A DNA stretch of 64,000 nucleotides from an uncultured Rothia sp. (GTDB lineage Bacteria; Actinomycetota; Actinomycetes; Actinomycetales; Micrococcaceae). Shown here one piece after another: positions 18,819-27,730 of this stretch. Made by a program: the position numbers and the translations under genes. A model generated the notes under the pieces. The model made no database searches. It worked only from the letters and a program-made list of their open reading frames with translations, and had not been told where the DNA came from. The DNA lies in contig CAMIIO010000003.1 of the NCBI GenBank assembly GCA_946221065.1, positions 1-64,000 on the forward strand, in the 5' to 3' direction. The stretch's first letter is position 1. Every line of letters begins with the position of its first letter.

Positions 18819-19586
18819 ATGACACAAGTAGTAGATCTCAACTCCGACTCCGGTGAAGCCTTTGGCTCCTGGAGCATGGGCGATGATGCCACCATGATGA
18901 GCCTGGTTTCCAGTGCAAATATCGCCTGCGGCTTTCACGCTTCGGATCCGCTGACCATGCGGAACACCTGCGCACTAGCCGCTCGGAACAATGTGCGTAT
19001 TGGTGCGCATGTTTCTTATCCTGACCTGGTGGGTTTTGGTCGCCGGTTTATCGACATGGCTCCTGCCGAACTTACCAATGCTGTGCTCTTTCAGCTGGGA
19101 GCACTGGAGGCCGTTGCACGTGCGGAGGGGACTCGTGTCTCTTATGTAAAGCCACATGGCGGGCTATACAACGCGATTGTGCATCACGAGCAACAAGCAC
19201 AAGCCGTCGCGCAAGGAATCAAAGAATTTGGGGGAGATCTCCCCATTCTGTGCCTACCTCACAGCGAGATTGAAAAAAGCGCGCAGAGCCTGGGGCTACC
19301 CGTGGTGTATGAGGTATTTGCCGATCGGGGCTATACCCCCGAAGGAACTCTGGTACCCCGCACTCAACCCGGAGCGGTGATTCATGATACAGAAGAAGTT
19401 GCTCAGCGAGTGCTGCGCATGGTGGCAGAGGGAACCGTGGTAGCGCAAGACGGCTCGGTAGTTTCCTTACGCGCAGATAGTATTTGTGTTCACGGAGACA
19501 CCCCCGGGGCGGTGGCTCTCGCTCGCGAAGTACGCGAAATCCTGGTGCGTAATGGGGTGCAGATTCAGCCGTTCATTGCCGCCTAA
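18819..19586 (+). CDS. pxpA: 5-oxoprolinase subunit PxpA (LamB/YcsF family)
   Basis: 255 residues, complete. Starts VDLNSDSGEAFGSW and contains ANIACGFHASDP, GAHVSYPDLVGFGRR, VKPHGGLYN, FADRGYTPEGTLVPR and SICVHGDTPGA, the family's fixed blocks. In E. coli PxpA with PxpB and PxpC forms an ATP-dependent 5-oxoprolinase converting 5-oxoproline to glutamate. Separated from pxpBC by 132 bases that contain their own operator, so it may be a separate transcript under the same regulator. Confidence 0.93.
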   Translation: MTQVVDLNSDSGEAFGSWSMGDDATMMSLVSSANIACGFHASDPLTMRNTCALAARNNVRIGAHVSYPDLVGFGRRFIDMAPAELTNAVLFQLGALEAVARAEGTRVSYVKPHGGLYNAIVHHEQQAQAVAQGIKEFGGDLPILCLPHSEIEKSAQSLGLPVVYEVFADRGYTPEGTLVPRTQPGAVIHDTEEVAQRVLRMVAEGTVVAQDGSVVSLRADSICVHGDTPGAVALAREVREILVRNGVQIQPFIAA

Positions 19587-19652
19587 TCTCATATTTTTGG
19601 GCGAAAGGTTTGTGGCGCAGGAAACACCTGGTATAAATAGTCAAAGATAAAT

Positions 19653-19665
19653 ATTGTTGAACAAT
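19653..19665. promoter_or_regulatory. Putative GntR operator upstream of pxpBC
   Basis: ATTGTT-G-AACAAT, identical in both arms to the site at 18751-18763, located 54 bases before the GTG of the fused pxpB-pxpC gene. Confidence 0.7.
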
Positions 19666-19718
19666 CTTGCCGGGAGATGTTTTACGCATCGCCGTACAAA
19701 GCGAAAGGAGCTCGCTGA

Positions 19719-21335
19719 GTGACCTCACTGATTCGGCTCACCAGATTTGGGCTAAGCGCAATCCTAGTAGATTGCGGAACCCTACAGAGTGCTCTTGCGC
19801 TTCATTCTTACCTCAGCGAGCACCCTTTTCCCGGGGTTCTTGAACTTATCCCCGCCGCCCAAACCGTGCTAGTGCGCTGTGAAAACTTTGCCGCCAGCGA
19901 AGCCTTCCGTACCGGATTCACCTGGAATGGCGATGACGCCAGCTCGGCAAGCGCTACCACAGAACGAGTCATCGACGTGGTATACAACGGCGAAGACCTA
20001 GCCGAAGTGGCACAACTGCTCAACATGAGCGAGGAGCAGGTGATTGAAGCTCATACCGGGCAACAATGGTCGGTGGCATTCGCTGGGTTCGCCCCCGGAT
20101 TCTTCTACCTACACTCGGAAAACAACGTGCTACAGGTTCCGCGCAGAAGCTCACCGCGTACTGCCGTGCCGACGGGCGCCGTCGGGCTTGCCGGAGAATT
20201 TTCCGGTGTTTATCCCCGTACCTCTCCGGGAGGATGGCAGCTCATTGGGCAAACCAATGCTCCACTGTGGGACTTGCAGCAGGATCCGCCCGCGCTCCTT
20301 GCACCCGGTAACACGGTGAAGTTTAGGGCAGTGCGCGAGCGTATTGACTTGCCCAGCCCAGCTACTGTACAAAACACGGAAGTACAGTATGAGCCGGTAT
20401 TGGACGTCAAAGCGCCCGGTGCGCAATTACTCTTACAAGATTCTGGTCGCCGCGGACTCACCCACTGGGGAGTATCGCCTTCTGGATATGCGGATCCCGT
20501 TAGCGCTCGTACCGCTAACCATCTAGTAGGTAACCCCGCCGAGGCCGTAGTGCTTGAATCGCTCATGGGTGGGTTTACTCTCCATGCCCGCGCCGACGTT
20601 GTGTTGGCGCTCACCGGGGCACATGCACCTGCCGTGCTAGCAGAACCCGACAAAGAAGACCGCATGGTTCCCGCTAACGCTCCCTTCGCGTTACGTGCCG
20701 GTCAGACCCTCACCGTGGGAATAGCACAGCAGGGCCTACGGGTGTACTGCGCGATCCGCGGCGGCTTTGCCGCGGAAGAACAGGCGAAGAGCCGTTCCTT
20801 CGATACGATGAGCGGAATAGGGCCGCAGCCGCTACAAGTCGGAGACACCCTGGGAATCCAACATACAGTAGGTGCCGCTGTGGCATATCCCGCTGTACAG
20901 GCAGAACTTCCCGATACCGAGAATCCCACCGCAATCCGTGTGATTCCCGGCCCGCGCGAGGATTGGTTCACCGAAGATTCCATCGAAAATTTTTATAGTC
21001 TCACCTGGGAAACCACCGCAGAGAGTAACCGCATTGGGGTGCGTCTGAAACCCCGCACTCAACAGAATCAACAGCTTACGCAACCCCTGGAACGCTCTAC
21101 CACCGACGAGTTGCCCAGTGAGGGCATGCTGTCCGGAGCCATCCAGGTTCCGCCTAACGGCGAGCCCGTGGTATTTCTTGCCGATCACCCCGTAACCGGC
21201 GGATACCCGGTGATTGCTACCGTCCACCCGGCAGATCTGCGGCTCCTTGCCCAAGCACAACCCGGAACACCCATCAGCTTTATCCGCTTCAACCCCGTCA
21301 AAGAAGCCACCGAACAGGAGAACACCCGTGCATAA
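19719..21335 (+). CDS. Fused 5-oxoprolinase subunits PxpB-PxpC (KipI-KipA)
   Basis: 538 residues, GTG start after AAAGGAG. Residues 1-205 are KipI/AHS1-like (FAGFAPGFFYL, VPRRSSPRTAVPTGAVGLAG, PGGWQLIGQT). Residues about 220-535 are KipA/AHS2-like (LLQDSGRRGLTHWGVSPSG, NHLVGNPAEAVVLE, YCAIRGGF, RVIPGPREDWF, SEGMLSGAIQVPPNG). In many bacteria these are two genes; here they are one chain. The same two domains make up the carboxyltransferase part of urea carboxylase, relevant because a biotin carboxylase follows with an 8-base overlap. Confidence 0.93.
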   Translation: MTSLIRLTRFGLSAILVDCGTLQSALALHSYLSEHPFPGVLELIPAAQTVLVRCENFAASEAFRTGFTWNGDDASSASATTERVIDVVYNGEDLAEVAQLLNMSEEQVIEAHTGQQWSVAFAGFAPGFFYLHSENNVLQVPRRSSPRTAVPTGAVGLAGEFSGVYPRTSPGGWQLIGQTNAPLWDLQQDPPALLAPGNTVKFRAVRERIDLPSPATVQNTEVQYEPVLDVKAPGAQLLLQDSGRRGLTHWGVSPSGYADPVSARTANHLVGNPAEAVVLESLMGGFTLHARADVVLALTGAHAPAVLAEPDKEDRMVPANAPFALRAGQTLTVGIAQQGLRVYCAIRGGFAAEEQAKSRSFDTMSGIGPQPLQVGDTLGIQHTVGAAVAYPAVQAELPDTENPTAIRVIPGPREDWFTEDSIENFYSLTWETTAESNRIGVRLKPRTQQNQQLTQPLERSTTDELPSEGMLSGAIQVPPNGEPVVFLADHPVTGGYPVIATVHPADLRLLAQAQPGTPISFIRFNPVKEATEQENTRA

Positions 21336-23076
21336 AGTCCTCATTGCAAACCGTGGCGAAATTGCCGTGCGCATTATTGGCGCCTGCGCCCAGGAAGGTT
21401 ACACCAGCGTCGCCGTCTACGCCGATTCGGATGCCCAAGCCCTGCACACCGTGCTAGCCGATGAAGCCTACGCTCTCGAAGGGATTTCACCCGCAGAGAC
21501 ATACCTGAACGTCGAGAAAATTCTTACTATTGCGCACCAGGCTGGGGCAGACGCCGTTCACCCCGGTTATGGATTTCTCGCTGAAAACGCCGATTTTGCG
21601 CAGGCAGTGATTGACGCCGGGCTTACCTGGATTGGTCCCAAGCCCGAAACCATTACCGCGCTAGGTGACAAAGTGAAGGCACGCGATATTGCCCTGGCTG
21701 TTAATGCCCCGTTGGCGCCGGGGACAGACGGTCCGGTAGCTGGTCCGGATGAAGCCCGTGCCTTTGCCCAAGAACATGGACTCCCTATTGTTATCAAGGC
21801 TGCCCACGGCGGCGGCGGACGCGGAATGCGCGTGGTACGTGAACTGAGCGAAATCGAGAGCGCCTTCGACGCCGCCCAACGCGAAGCAATTGGCGCCTTC
21901 GGTAACGGCGAATGCTTCGTCGAGCGCTTTCTCGATAAACCGCGTCACGTGGAAACCCAGGTTGCCGCCGATATGCATGGCGGAACTGTGGTGCTGGGAA
22001 CCCGCGACTGCTCGTTGCAACGCCGTCACCAGAAACTCATTGAAGAGGCACCGGCACCATTTTTGAGTGAAGAGCAGATTGCTATCCTCGAAAAGTCCTC
22101 CAAAGACATTTTTGCCAAGGCCGGATACGTGGGCGTGGGCACCTGCGAATTTTTGATTGCCAACGACGGCACCATCTCCTTCCTCGAAGTCAATACCCGC
22201 ATTCAGGTGGAGCACCCCGTCACCGAAGAATCCTCTAACGTAGATTTGGTGCGCATGCAATTCGATATTGCCGCTGGCAAGCCCCTGCACTTTACCGAAA
22301 TGCCCCAACCCACCATGCACGCCATCGAGTTCCGCATTAACGCCGAAGATCCCGGACGCGGCTTCCTGCCGTCCGCAGGAACTATCGATGCTATTACCGT
22401 TCCTACCGGTCACGGAATCCGCTGGGACTCGGGTGTGCGAACCGGCACCGTGCTAGATGGCAGTTTTGATTCCATGCTTGCCAAACTCATCGTTACCGGA
22501 ACCACTCGTGAGCGGGCGCTTCGCCGTGCCCGTTCGGCACTCAAACAGCTTGCGCTCAGCGGTGTCGCTACCGTAATTCCCTTTGACCGTATGATGCTCG
22601 ATCGCCCCGAATTTACCGCTCCAAACGGGGAGCTTGGCATCTACACCACCTGGATTGAGGACGTGCTCGGGGAAGAGCTAGAGATCAGCCCCGACTACGA
22701 GCAGGGCCTACTTCCCGTAGGCGCGGTAACCCTGCCCGGTACCGGCGTCACCCGCTTCACGCTCGAAGTGGACGGCAGCCCCAAGCGTATCGGTGTGCCC
22801 GATGCGGTCTTTAGCGCCATGGGTAGTGGTAACTCCTCTCAGAGTATCAATCACACCGAAAAAGCTACCGGAATACAAGCACCCATGGGTGGGGTCCTTA
22901 TTCGCTACACTGTAGAACCCGGCGCGGTTGTGCAGAGCGGGGATCAGATTGCCCTGCTCGAAGCCATGAAAACCGAGGTGCCCGTTTTTGCCGACGCCGA
23001 CGGCGTTGTGGCAGAACTCAGTGTTAGCGCAGGGGAGCGGGTGAGTGCGGGGGCCACCCTGCTCAGCTTCGAGTAA
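21328..23076 (+). CDS. Biotin carboxylase with C-terminal biotin carrier domain
   Basis: 582 residues from GTG 21328, which has CAGGAGA upstream and overlaps the preceding stop. The start MHKVLIANRGEIAVRI is the biotin carboxylase N-domain; ATP-grasp with HGGGGRGMRVV; FLEVNTRIQVEHPVTE near the active site; a C-terminal biotinyl domain with the biotin-accepting lysine K548 in EAMKTE. No acyl-CoA carboxyltransferase gene is adjacent; the neighbours are KipI/KipA domains. It could supply a carboxylated intermediate to the fused PxpBC protein or serve another carboxylase elsewhere in the genome. Confidence 0.92.
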   Translation: MHKVLIANRGEIAVRIIGACAQEGYTSVAVYADSDAQALHTVLADEAYALEGISPAETYLNVEKILTIAHQAGADAVHPGYGFLAENADFAQAVIDAGLTWIGPKPETITALGDKVKARDIALAVNAPLAPGTDGPVAGPDEARAFAQEHGLPIVIKAAHGGGGRGMRVVRELSEIESAFDAAQREAIGAFGNGECFVERFLDKPRHVETQVAADMHGGTVVLGTRDCSLQRRHQKLIEEAPAPFLSEEQIAILEKSSKDIFAKAGYVGVGTCEFLIANDGTISFLEVNTRIQVEHPVTEESSNVDLVRMQFDIAAGKPLHFTEMPQPTMHAIEFRINAEDPGRGFLPSAGTIDAITVPTGHGIRWDSGVRTGTVLDGSFDSMLAKLIVTGTTRERALRRARSALKQLALSGVATVIPFDRMMLDRPEFTAPNGELGIYTTWIEDVLGEELEISPDYEQGLLPVGAVTLPGTGVTRFTLEVDGSPKRIGVPDAVFSAMGSGNSSQSINHTEKATGIQAPMGGVLIRYTVEPGAVVQSGDQIALLEAMKTEVPVFADADGVVAELSVSAGERVSAGATLLSFE

Positions 23077-23085
23077 CCTTAGACT

Positions 23086-23802
23086 GTGAATCAAACAACA
23101 TCCTTGCCCGAAGATCTGCCGACCCTTGAAGAGGTAGCGGCACGATTCGATATCCCCGAGCACGCCCAGGCAACCATTTGGGCTGCTAATGTACTCCGCA
23201 CCGCCATGAACGACGGCGCGTTGACGCCCGGTACCAAACTCTCCGAGATTCATATCGCTGAGCTACTGGGCATTTCTCGTAACACCCTGCGCCAGGCGTT
23301 CATCATGCTCGTCGCACAAAACCTGGTGGAACAGATCCCCAACCGCGGTGTGTTTGTCAAAGAACCGGACGCCCGGCAGATTCAGGAGATGTTCGCGGTA
23401 CGCCTTGCGTTGGAAAGCACCGCTATTGAACTCTGCCCGGCAGAGGCAGATCTCAGCCGCCTACGCGCTGCGGTGAAGCAGTCCAAAGAATCTCGTGCTC
23501 GGGGTTCCGTGGCAGGTATGGCACGGGCAAATAATGAGTTCCACGGAGCAATCGTGGTGCTCGCCGGAAACCAGCGGATGAACCGGATGATGAGCAGTAT
23601 CCTTGCCGAGATGCGCTTACTCTTTTTCTCGCAGGTAAATGTGCCGAGCTTTCACGCGAACTTCGTGGATCTCAATGAGGAGCTACTGCGACTGATTGAG
23701 ACTCGAAATCTCGGCCAGGCGCAACGGAAATTGCGGATGTATCTTCTTCATTCGCGCGCGCACTCCTCAGCTCATCTCTCCACGGAACTAACCAATCGAT
23801 AA
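23086..23802 (+). CDS. GntR/FadR-family transcriptional regulator of the 5-oxoproline cluster
   Basis: 238 residues, GTG start ten bases after the biotin carboxylase gene. N-terminal winged helix (LTPGTKLSEIHIAELLGISRNTLRQAFIMLVAQNLVEQ) and an FCD-type helical effector domain. Last gene of the operon, so autoregulation is expected through the ATTGTTnAACAAT sites at 18751 and 19653. Confidence 0.9.
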   Translation: MNQTTSLPEDLPTLEEVAARFDIPEHAQATIWAANVLRTAMNDGALTPGTKLSEIHIAELLGISRNTLRQAFIMLVAQNLVEQIPNRGVFVKEPDARQIQEMFAVRLALESTAIELCPAEADLSRLRAAVKQSKESRARGSVAGMARANNEFHGAIVVLAGNQRMNRMMSSILAEMRLLFFSQVNVPSFHANFVDLNEELLRLIETRNLGQAQRKLRMYLLHSRAHSSAHLSTELTNR

Positions 23803-23817
23803 GAGCCGATAAAGCTG

Positions 23818-23849
23818 TGTCCCCGTCTCGATGGATCGAGGCGGGGACA
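23818..23849. terminator. Terminator between the GntR gene and the dicarboxylate symporter gene
   Basis: Stem TGTCCCCG-CTCGAT paired with ATCGAG-CGGGGACA, one T-G mismatch, 2-base loop, followed by GTTTT. Serves convergent genes. Confidence 0.8.
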
Positions 23850-23892
23850 GTGTTTTGCTCAAAAAGTTATGCTCAGAAACTAACTCTGGAAC

Positions 23893-25326
23893 TTATCGTT
23901 CCTGAACCGTTACCGACCCCTGATTCTGCTGAACCACGGGAATTTGCTTGGTGGGGGATTTCTGTGCCACGGCGTCGTCCACATGCTGATCTCCCTTGAG
24001 CTCGTCGTCGCCCATGGTGGATTCATCAAAGGGAAGCTCGCCCTTGAGCACGGCATTGACGCGGTCCATATCAATCTCGCGGACGAACTTACCCATGAGC
24101 AGGGTAGCGACGGCGTTGCCGGTGAAGTTGGTGAGCGCACGCGCCTCGGACATGAAGCGGTCAATACCCACAATCAAGCCGACGCCGTCGATGAGGTCCG
24201 GGCGGTGAGATTGCAAGCCTGCCGCCAGAGTTGCGATACCTGCACCGGAGACACCGGCTGCGCCCTTGGAGGCAATAATCATGAAGATGAGTAGGGAGAT
24301 CTGCTCGCCCATTGCCAACGGCTTACCCATAGCCTCTGCAACGAATAGCGACGCCATGGTGAGGTAAATAGCGGTGCCGTCCAGGTTAAAGGAGTAGCCG
24401 GTGGGAACAACCACGCCCACTACGGGCTTGGAAACACCCAGGTGTTCCATCTTGGCGATCAAGCGGGGCAGCGCTGCTTCTGAGGAAGAGGTGGAGAAAA
24501 TGAGCAGGTACTCACGGGCGAGGTACTTCATTAGCGAGAAGATATTGACGCCGGTGATGAGTTTGAGCAGACCGCCCAGGATGAGCACGATGAAGAGGAT
24601 GCAGGTGATGTAGAAGGCAATCATGAGGATAGCCATCTGGCCAATAGCCTTGGCGCCGGTGGAGCCGACCACACCGGCAATCGCACCGAACGCGCCCAGG
24701 GGAGCCACCCACATAATCATCATGAGCAGGCGGAAAACTAGTGCCTGCATATAGGTGATGAATTTGAGGACGGGTTTGCCTACCTCACCCATGCGCTGAA
24801 GCGCGAAGCCAACGAGTAGCGCCACAAAGAGGGTCTGCAAAATGTTTCCTGCGGTTAGCGAGGAAAGTAGGGAAGTGGGGATGATGCTGAGCAAGAACCC
24901 AACGGTGCCCTCTGCCTGCTCTGCTCCGGCAACGGCGGGAGCCTTGTAGCCGGTAGGCTGGTAGTGCAGATTGTGGCCTGGCTCGATGAGGTTACCGACC
25001 ACCAAGCCAATGCCCAGCGCGAAGGTGGACATCAGGATGAAGTAGAGTAGCGCCATACCGCCAACCTTGCCCACGGTAGCTGCCTTGGCAACCGAACCCA
25101 CGCCTAACACAATGGTGCAGAAGATTACCGGGGCAATCATCATTTTGATGAGGGAGATAAAAGCTGTGCCGATGGGGGCAAGTGCCTTGGCAAAATCGGG
25201 AGCTACAAGACCCACGATACAGCCTAAGATGACGGCTGCAATCACCGAGATGTAGAGCATGTGGGTTGGGTCTTTATAAAATTTCTTTTTGGGTGCAGAG
25301 GCTGAAGCTGCAGGTGTCGTAGACAC
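23893..25326 (-). CDS. dctA: C4-dicarboxylate:cation symporter, DctA-like (DAACS family)
   Basis: 477 residues, GTG start. About eight membrane segments plus two re-entrant loops. Contains the family's KMMIAPVIFCTIVLGV, the serine-rich SSSEAALPRLI loop, the PTGYSFNLDGTAIYL motif and the FTGNAVATLLMGK region. Imports succinate, fumarate or malate with Na+ or H+. Same strand as the prpC gene upstream, but separated by about 290 bases including a long palindrome, so probably its own transcript. Uptake of C4 acids suits the methylcitrate cycle, which releases succinate. Confidence 0.9.
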   Translation of the reverse strand: MSTTPAASASAPKKKFYKDPTHMLYISVIAAVILGCIVGLVAPDFAKALAPIGTAFISLIKMMIAPVIFCTIVLGVGSVAKAATVGKVGGMALLYFILMSTFALGIGLVVGNLIEPGHNLHYQPTGYKAPAVAGAEQAEGTVGFLLSIIPTSLLSSLTAGNILQTLFVALLVGFALQRMGEVGKPVLKFITYMQALVFRLLMMIMWVAPLGAFGAIAGVVGSTGAKAIGQMAILMIAFYITCILFIVLILGGLLKLITGVNIFSLMKYLAREYLLIFSTSSSEAALPRLIAKMEHLGVSKPVVGVVVPTGYSFNLDGTAIYLTMASLFVAEAMGKPLAMGEQISLLIFMIIASKGAAGVSGAGIATLAAGLQSHRPDLIDGVGLIVGIDRFMSEARALTNFTGNAVATLLMGKFVREIDMDRVNAVLKGELPFDESTMGDDELKGDQHVDDAVAQKSPTKQIPVVQQNQGSVTVQER

Positions 25327-25541
25327 GGTTGCCGCGCCTTTCTGCGCATCATGAGGTGCGCATCTTCGAAGGTGTGTGTGCTCGCTGAAACTCTTGAATG
25401 GGTTTGATGGACGTCGAACCCAGAACTTAGCGGACGGAAAACCCGTTTAATGTTCAGCAATTAAACACATGGTAAGACAGTTCACCCGCGGTTAAGGTGA
25501 TTGTGGCTTTAACTTATGTCGTGTGTCAAAAGTATTTTTAA

Positions 25542-25606
25542 GCGTTGAGGTGTCAAAAATATGCACTTTTCCTCGCGAAAAGTGCATATTTTTGACACCT
25601 CAACGC
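25542..25606. repeat. Long palindrome, copy 1
   Basis: Perfect 30-bp arms with a short loop centred near 25574; outer end GCGTTGAGGTGTCA. It begins 12 bases from the stop of prpC. Virtually identical to copy 3 at 33201-33263 and shares its GAGGTGTCA ends with copy 2 at 32185-32244. May act as a bidirectional terminator for prpC. Confidence 0.9.
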
Positions 25607-25617
25607 ACAATGAGAGC

Positions 25618-26760
25618 CTAACTGAGCTTGCGCTGTTCGACGCCGTTGTAAGCAGAAAGCGGACGAATCAGCGAGTTATTGGCGCGCTGTTCCAGAATGT
25701 GAGTCGTCCACCCTGCAACACGGGCACACACAAAGATGGGTGTGAACGTGGGAGTGTCAAAACCCATCAAATGATAGGTGGGGCCGGCAGGATAATCGAG
25801 GTTTGGCTTAATACCCTTAGCTTCGTCCATCGCTTCAGCGAGTCCCTTATACAGACCCACCATGTCCTGACGGTCGTAGTGCTCTACCATCTTAAAAAAC
25901 GAATCCTGCATGGTAGGTACACGCGAGTCGCCGTTCTTATACACGCGGTGGCCAAAGCCCATAATTTTCTTTTTCTGGGCGAGAGCGTCCTCCATCCAGG
26001 CGCGGGCGCGTGCCTTAGCATCGTCCTCAGATTCGCCGTCGATAAAGCCGATTTCATTAAAAGTATGCATAACAGCCTCGTTTGCACCACCGTGTAGTGG
26101 ACCCTTCAATGCGCCGATAGCGCCGGCTACTGCCGAGTGTAGATCGGAAAGCGTGGAAGTAATCGCCCGAGCGGTGAAGGTGGAGGCGTTGAAGGAGTGC
26201 TCGGCGTAGAGCACCATGGACACATTAAAAGCATCGCGCACCTCGTCCGCAGGAACTTCTCCGAATGCCATCCAGAGGAAATTCTGGGCGTAATCCAGGT
26301 CATCGCGCGGCTCGATGATGTCCAGCCCGTGACGGCGTCGCTGGTCGTAGCACACGATGGAGGGCATGATTGCGAAGAGCTCCCAGGCCTTCTTGAGCTC
26401 GGTTTCGGGGGAGTTATCTTCGGACTTCGGATCGCAGAATCCGAGGAAAGAAACCGCGGTACGGCATACATCCATAGGGTGGCAATCTGTGGGCATGGCG
26501 TCAATAACGGCCTTGAGCTCGGGGGTGATACTACGGTGCGCACGTCCGTACTGGACGTGTTCGGCCCGTCGTTCCTCTGTGGGTAGTTCGCCGTCCCAGA
26601 GCAGGAGAGCCACTTCTTCAAATTTACGGTGCTGTGCTAGATCCTGCACGGGGTAGCCTCGGTACAGCAGCGAGTTGGTTTCTGCGTTGACCTTGGAAAT
26701 GGCAGTGTAGTCGGCAACGACGCCGGCAAGGCCCTTCTTGATATCTGCTTGGTCAGTCAT
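25618..26760 (-). CDS. prpC: 2-methylcitrate synthase (citrate synthase family)
   Basis: 380 residues. Condenses propionyl-CoA with oxaloacetate. Catalytic blocks: AEHSFNAS with H188, GPLHGGANEAV with H223, and GFGHRVYK with the following D-containing segment. The short N-terminus, the length near 380 and the position downstream of prpD and prpB support methylcitrate rather than TCA citrate synthase. Likely last gene of the prpDBC operon; 57 bases separate it from prpB. Confidence 0.93.
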   Translation of the reverse strand: MTDQADIKKGLAGVVADYTAISKVNAETNSLLYRGYPVQDLAQHRKFEEVALLLWDGELPTEERRAEHVQYGRAHRSITPELKAVIDAMPTDCHPMDVCRTAVSFLGFCDPKSEDNSPETELKKAWELFAIMPSIVCYDQRRRHGLDIIEPRDDLDYAQNFLWMAFGEVPADEVRDAFNVSMVLYAEHSFNASTFTARAITSTLSDLHSAVAGAIGALKGPLHGGANEAVMHTFNEIGFIDGESEDDAKARARAWMEDALAQKKKIMGFGHRVYKNGDSRVPTMQDSFFKMVEHYDRQDMVGLYKGLAEAMDEAKGIKPNLDYPAGPTYHLMGFDTPTFTPIFVCARVAGWTTHILEQRANNSLIRPLSAYNGVEQRKLS

Positions 26761-26817
26761 GATGGAGACTCCTTGTCATCTATGCGGAGAAAATGTGAGA
26801 AACTGCGAGTACAGGGA

Positions 26818-27729
26818 CTAGCCCTTAAAACGGTCCGGAACCTCAAAGTTGAAGATACCGGTATCAAAGGTGTTGTACGCTTCGTAATCCACCAGGTCGT
26901 AGAGCCGGGAGCGGGTGAACATCTGATCCACGTAGGCCTCCTGGGTGCCGTCGGCTTCGATGGTATCTAGCACGCGTTCCATAGCACCCAGAGAGGATCG
27001 AAGTAGCGTGACGGGGTAGATAATCATGTTGACCCCGATTTTTTGGAAATCTTCCTTGGTATAGAGCGCGGATTTACCAAATTCCGTCATATTAGCGAGG
27101 ATAGGGATGTCGATGGCGTCCCGTACCGCCTGAAATTCGGAGAGGTCCTTGAGAGCTTCGGGGAAGATAGCGTCTGCACCGGCGTCAACGAGCGCCTTCA
27201 TCCGGTCGATAGCGGCATCGAGAGTATCGATACCCCGCAAATCAGTGCGTGCCATGATGAGAAAGTTCTCGTCCCGACGCGCCTCGGCGGCGGCACGGAT
27301 GCGTTTGGTGGCGGTATCTTCATCCACGATGTTCTTGTTATCGAGGTGCCCACAGCGCTTGGGGTTGAATTGATCCTCAATGTGGCACCCCGCCAGCCCG
27401 GACTCTTCAAGTTCCTGGATGGTACGGGCTACGTTCATGGGTTCACCAAACCCGGTATCCGCATCGACGATGGCGGGCAGGTTGGTGAGGCGGGCAATCT
27501 GCCCGGCGCGCTGTGCTACCTCGGTGAGCGTCGTGAGCCCGACGTCGGGAAAGCCCAACTCATTCGCCAGCACCGCACCGGAAATGTAGACTCCGTCAAA
27601 TTTCTTCTCTTCAATCAAACGAGCGGAAATTGGGGTGTATGCGCCGGGGAATTGCAGGGTTTCACCGGAAGCCAGCATGGCACGAAAATCTTGGCGCTTT
27701 TCAGCGGCGGTTTTCTGTGAATACAACAT
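26818..27729 (-). CDS. prpB: Methylisocitrate lyase
   Basis: 303 residues from ATG 27729; a longer reading into prpD has no support. Cleaves 2-methylisocitrate into pyruvate and succinate. KRCGH active-site motif at 124-128 with C126, metal-binding DADTGFG near 89-95, IEDQ near 117. The start lies one base from the prpD stop, so the two are translated together. Confidence 0.95.
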   Translation of the reverse strand: MLYSQKTAAEKRQDFRAMLASGETLQFPGAYTPISARLIEEKKFDGVYISGAVLANELGFPDVGLTTLTEVAQRAGQIARLTNLPAIVDADTGFGEPMNVARTIQELEESGLAGCHIEDQFNPKRCGHLDNKNIVDEDTATKRIRAAAEARRDENFLIMARTDLRGIDTLDAAIDRMKALVDAGADAIFPEALKDLSEFQAVRDAIDIPILANMTEFGKSALYTKEDFQKIGVNMIIYPVTLLRSSLGAMERVLDTIEADGTQEAYVDQMFTRSRLYDLVDYEAYNTFDTGIFNFEVPDRFKG

Positions 27730-27730
27730 T

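Noticed and set aside
21214..21327. Longer start for the biotin carboxylase gene inside pxpBC
   Set aside because: Homologous proteins begin at MHKVLIANRGEIA; the GTG at 21328 has its own ribosome binding site.
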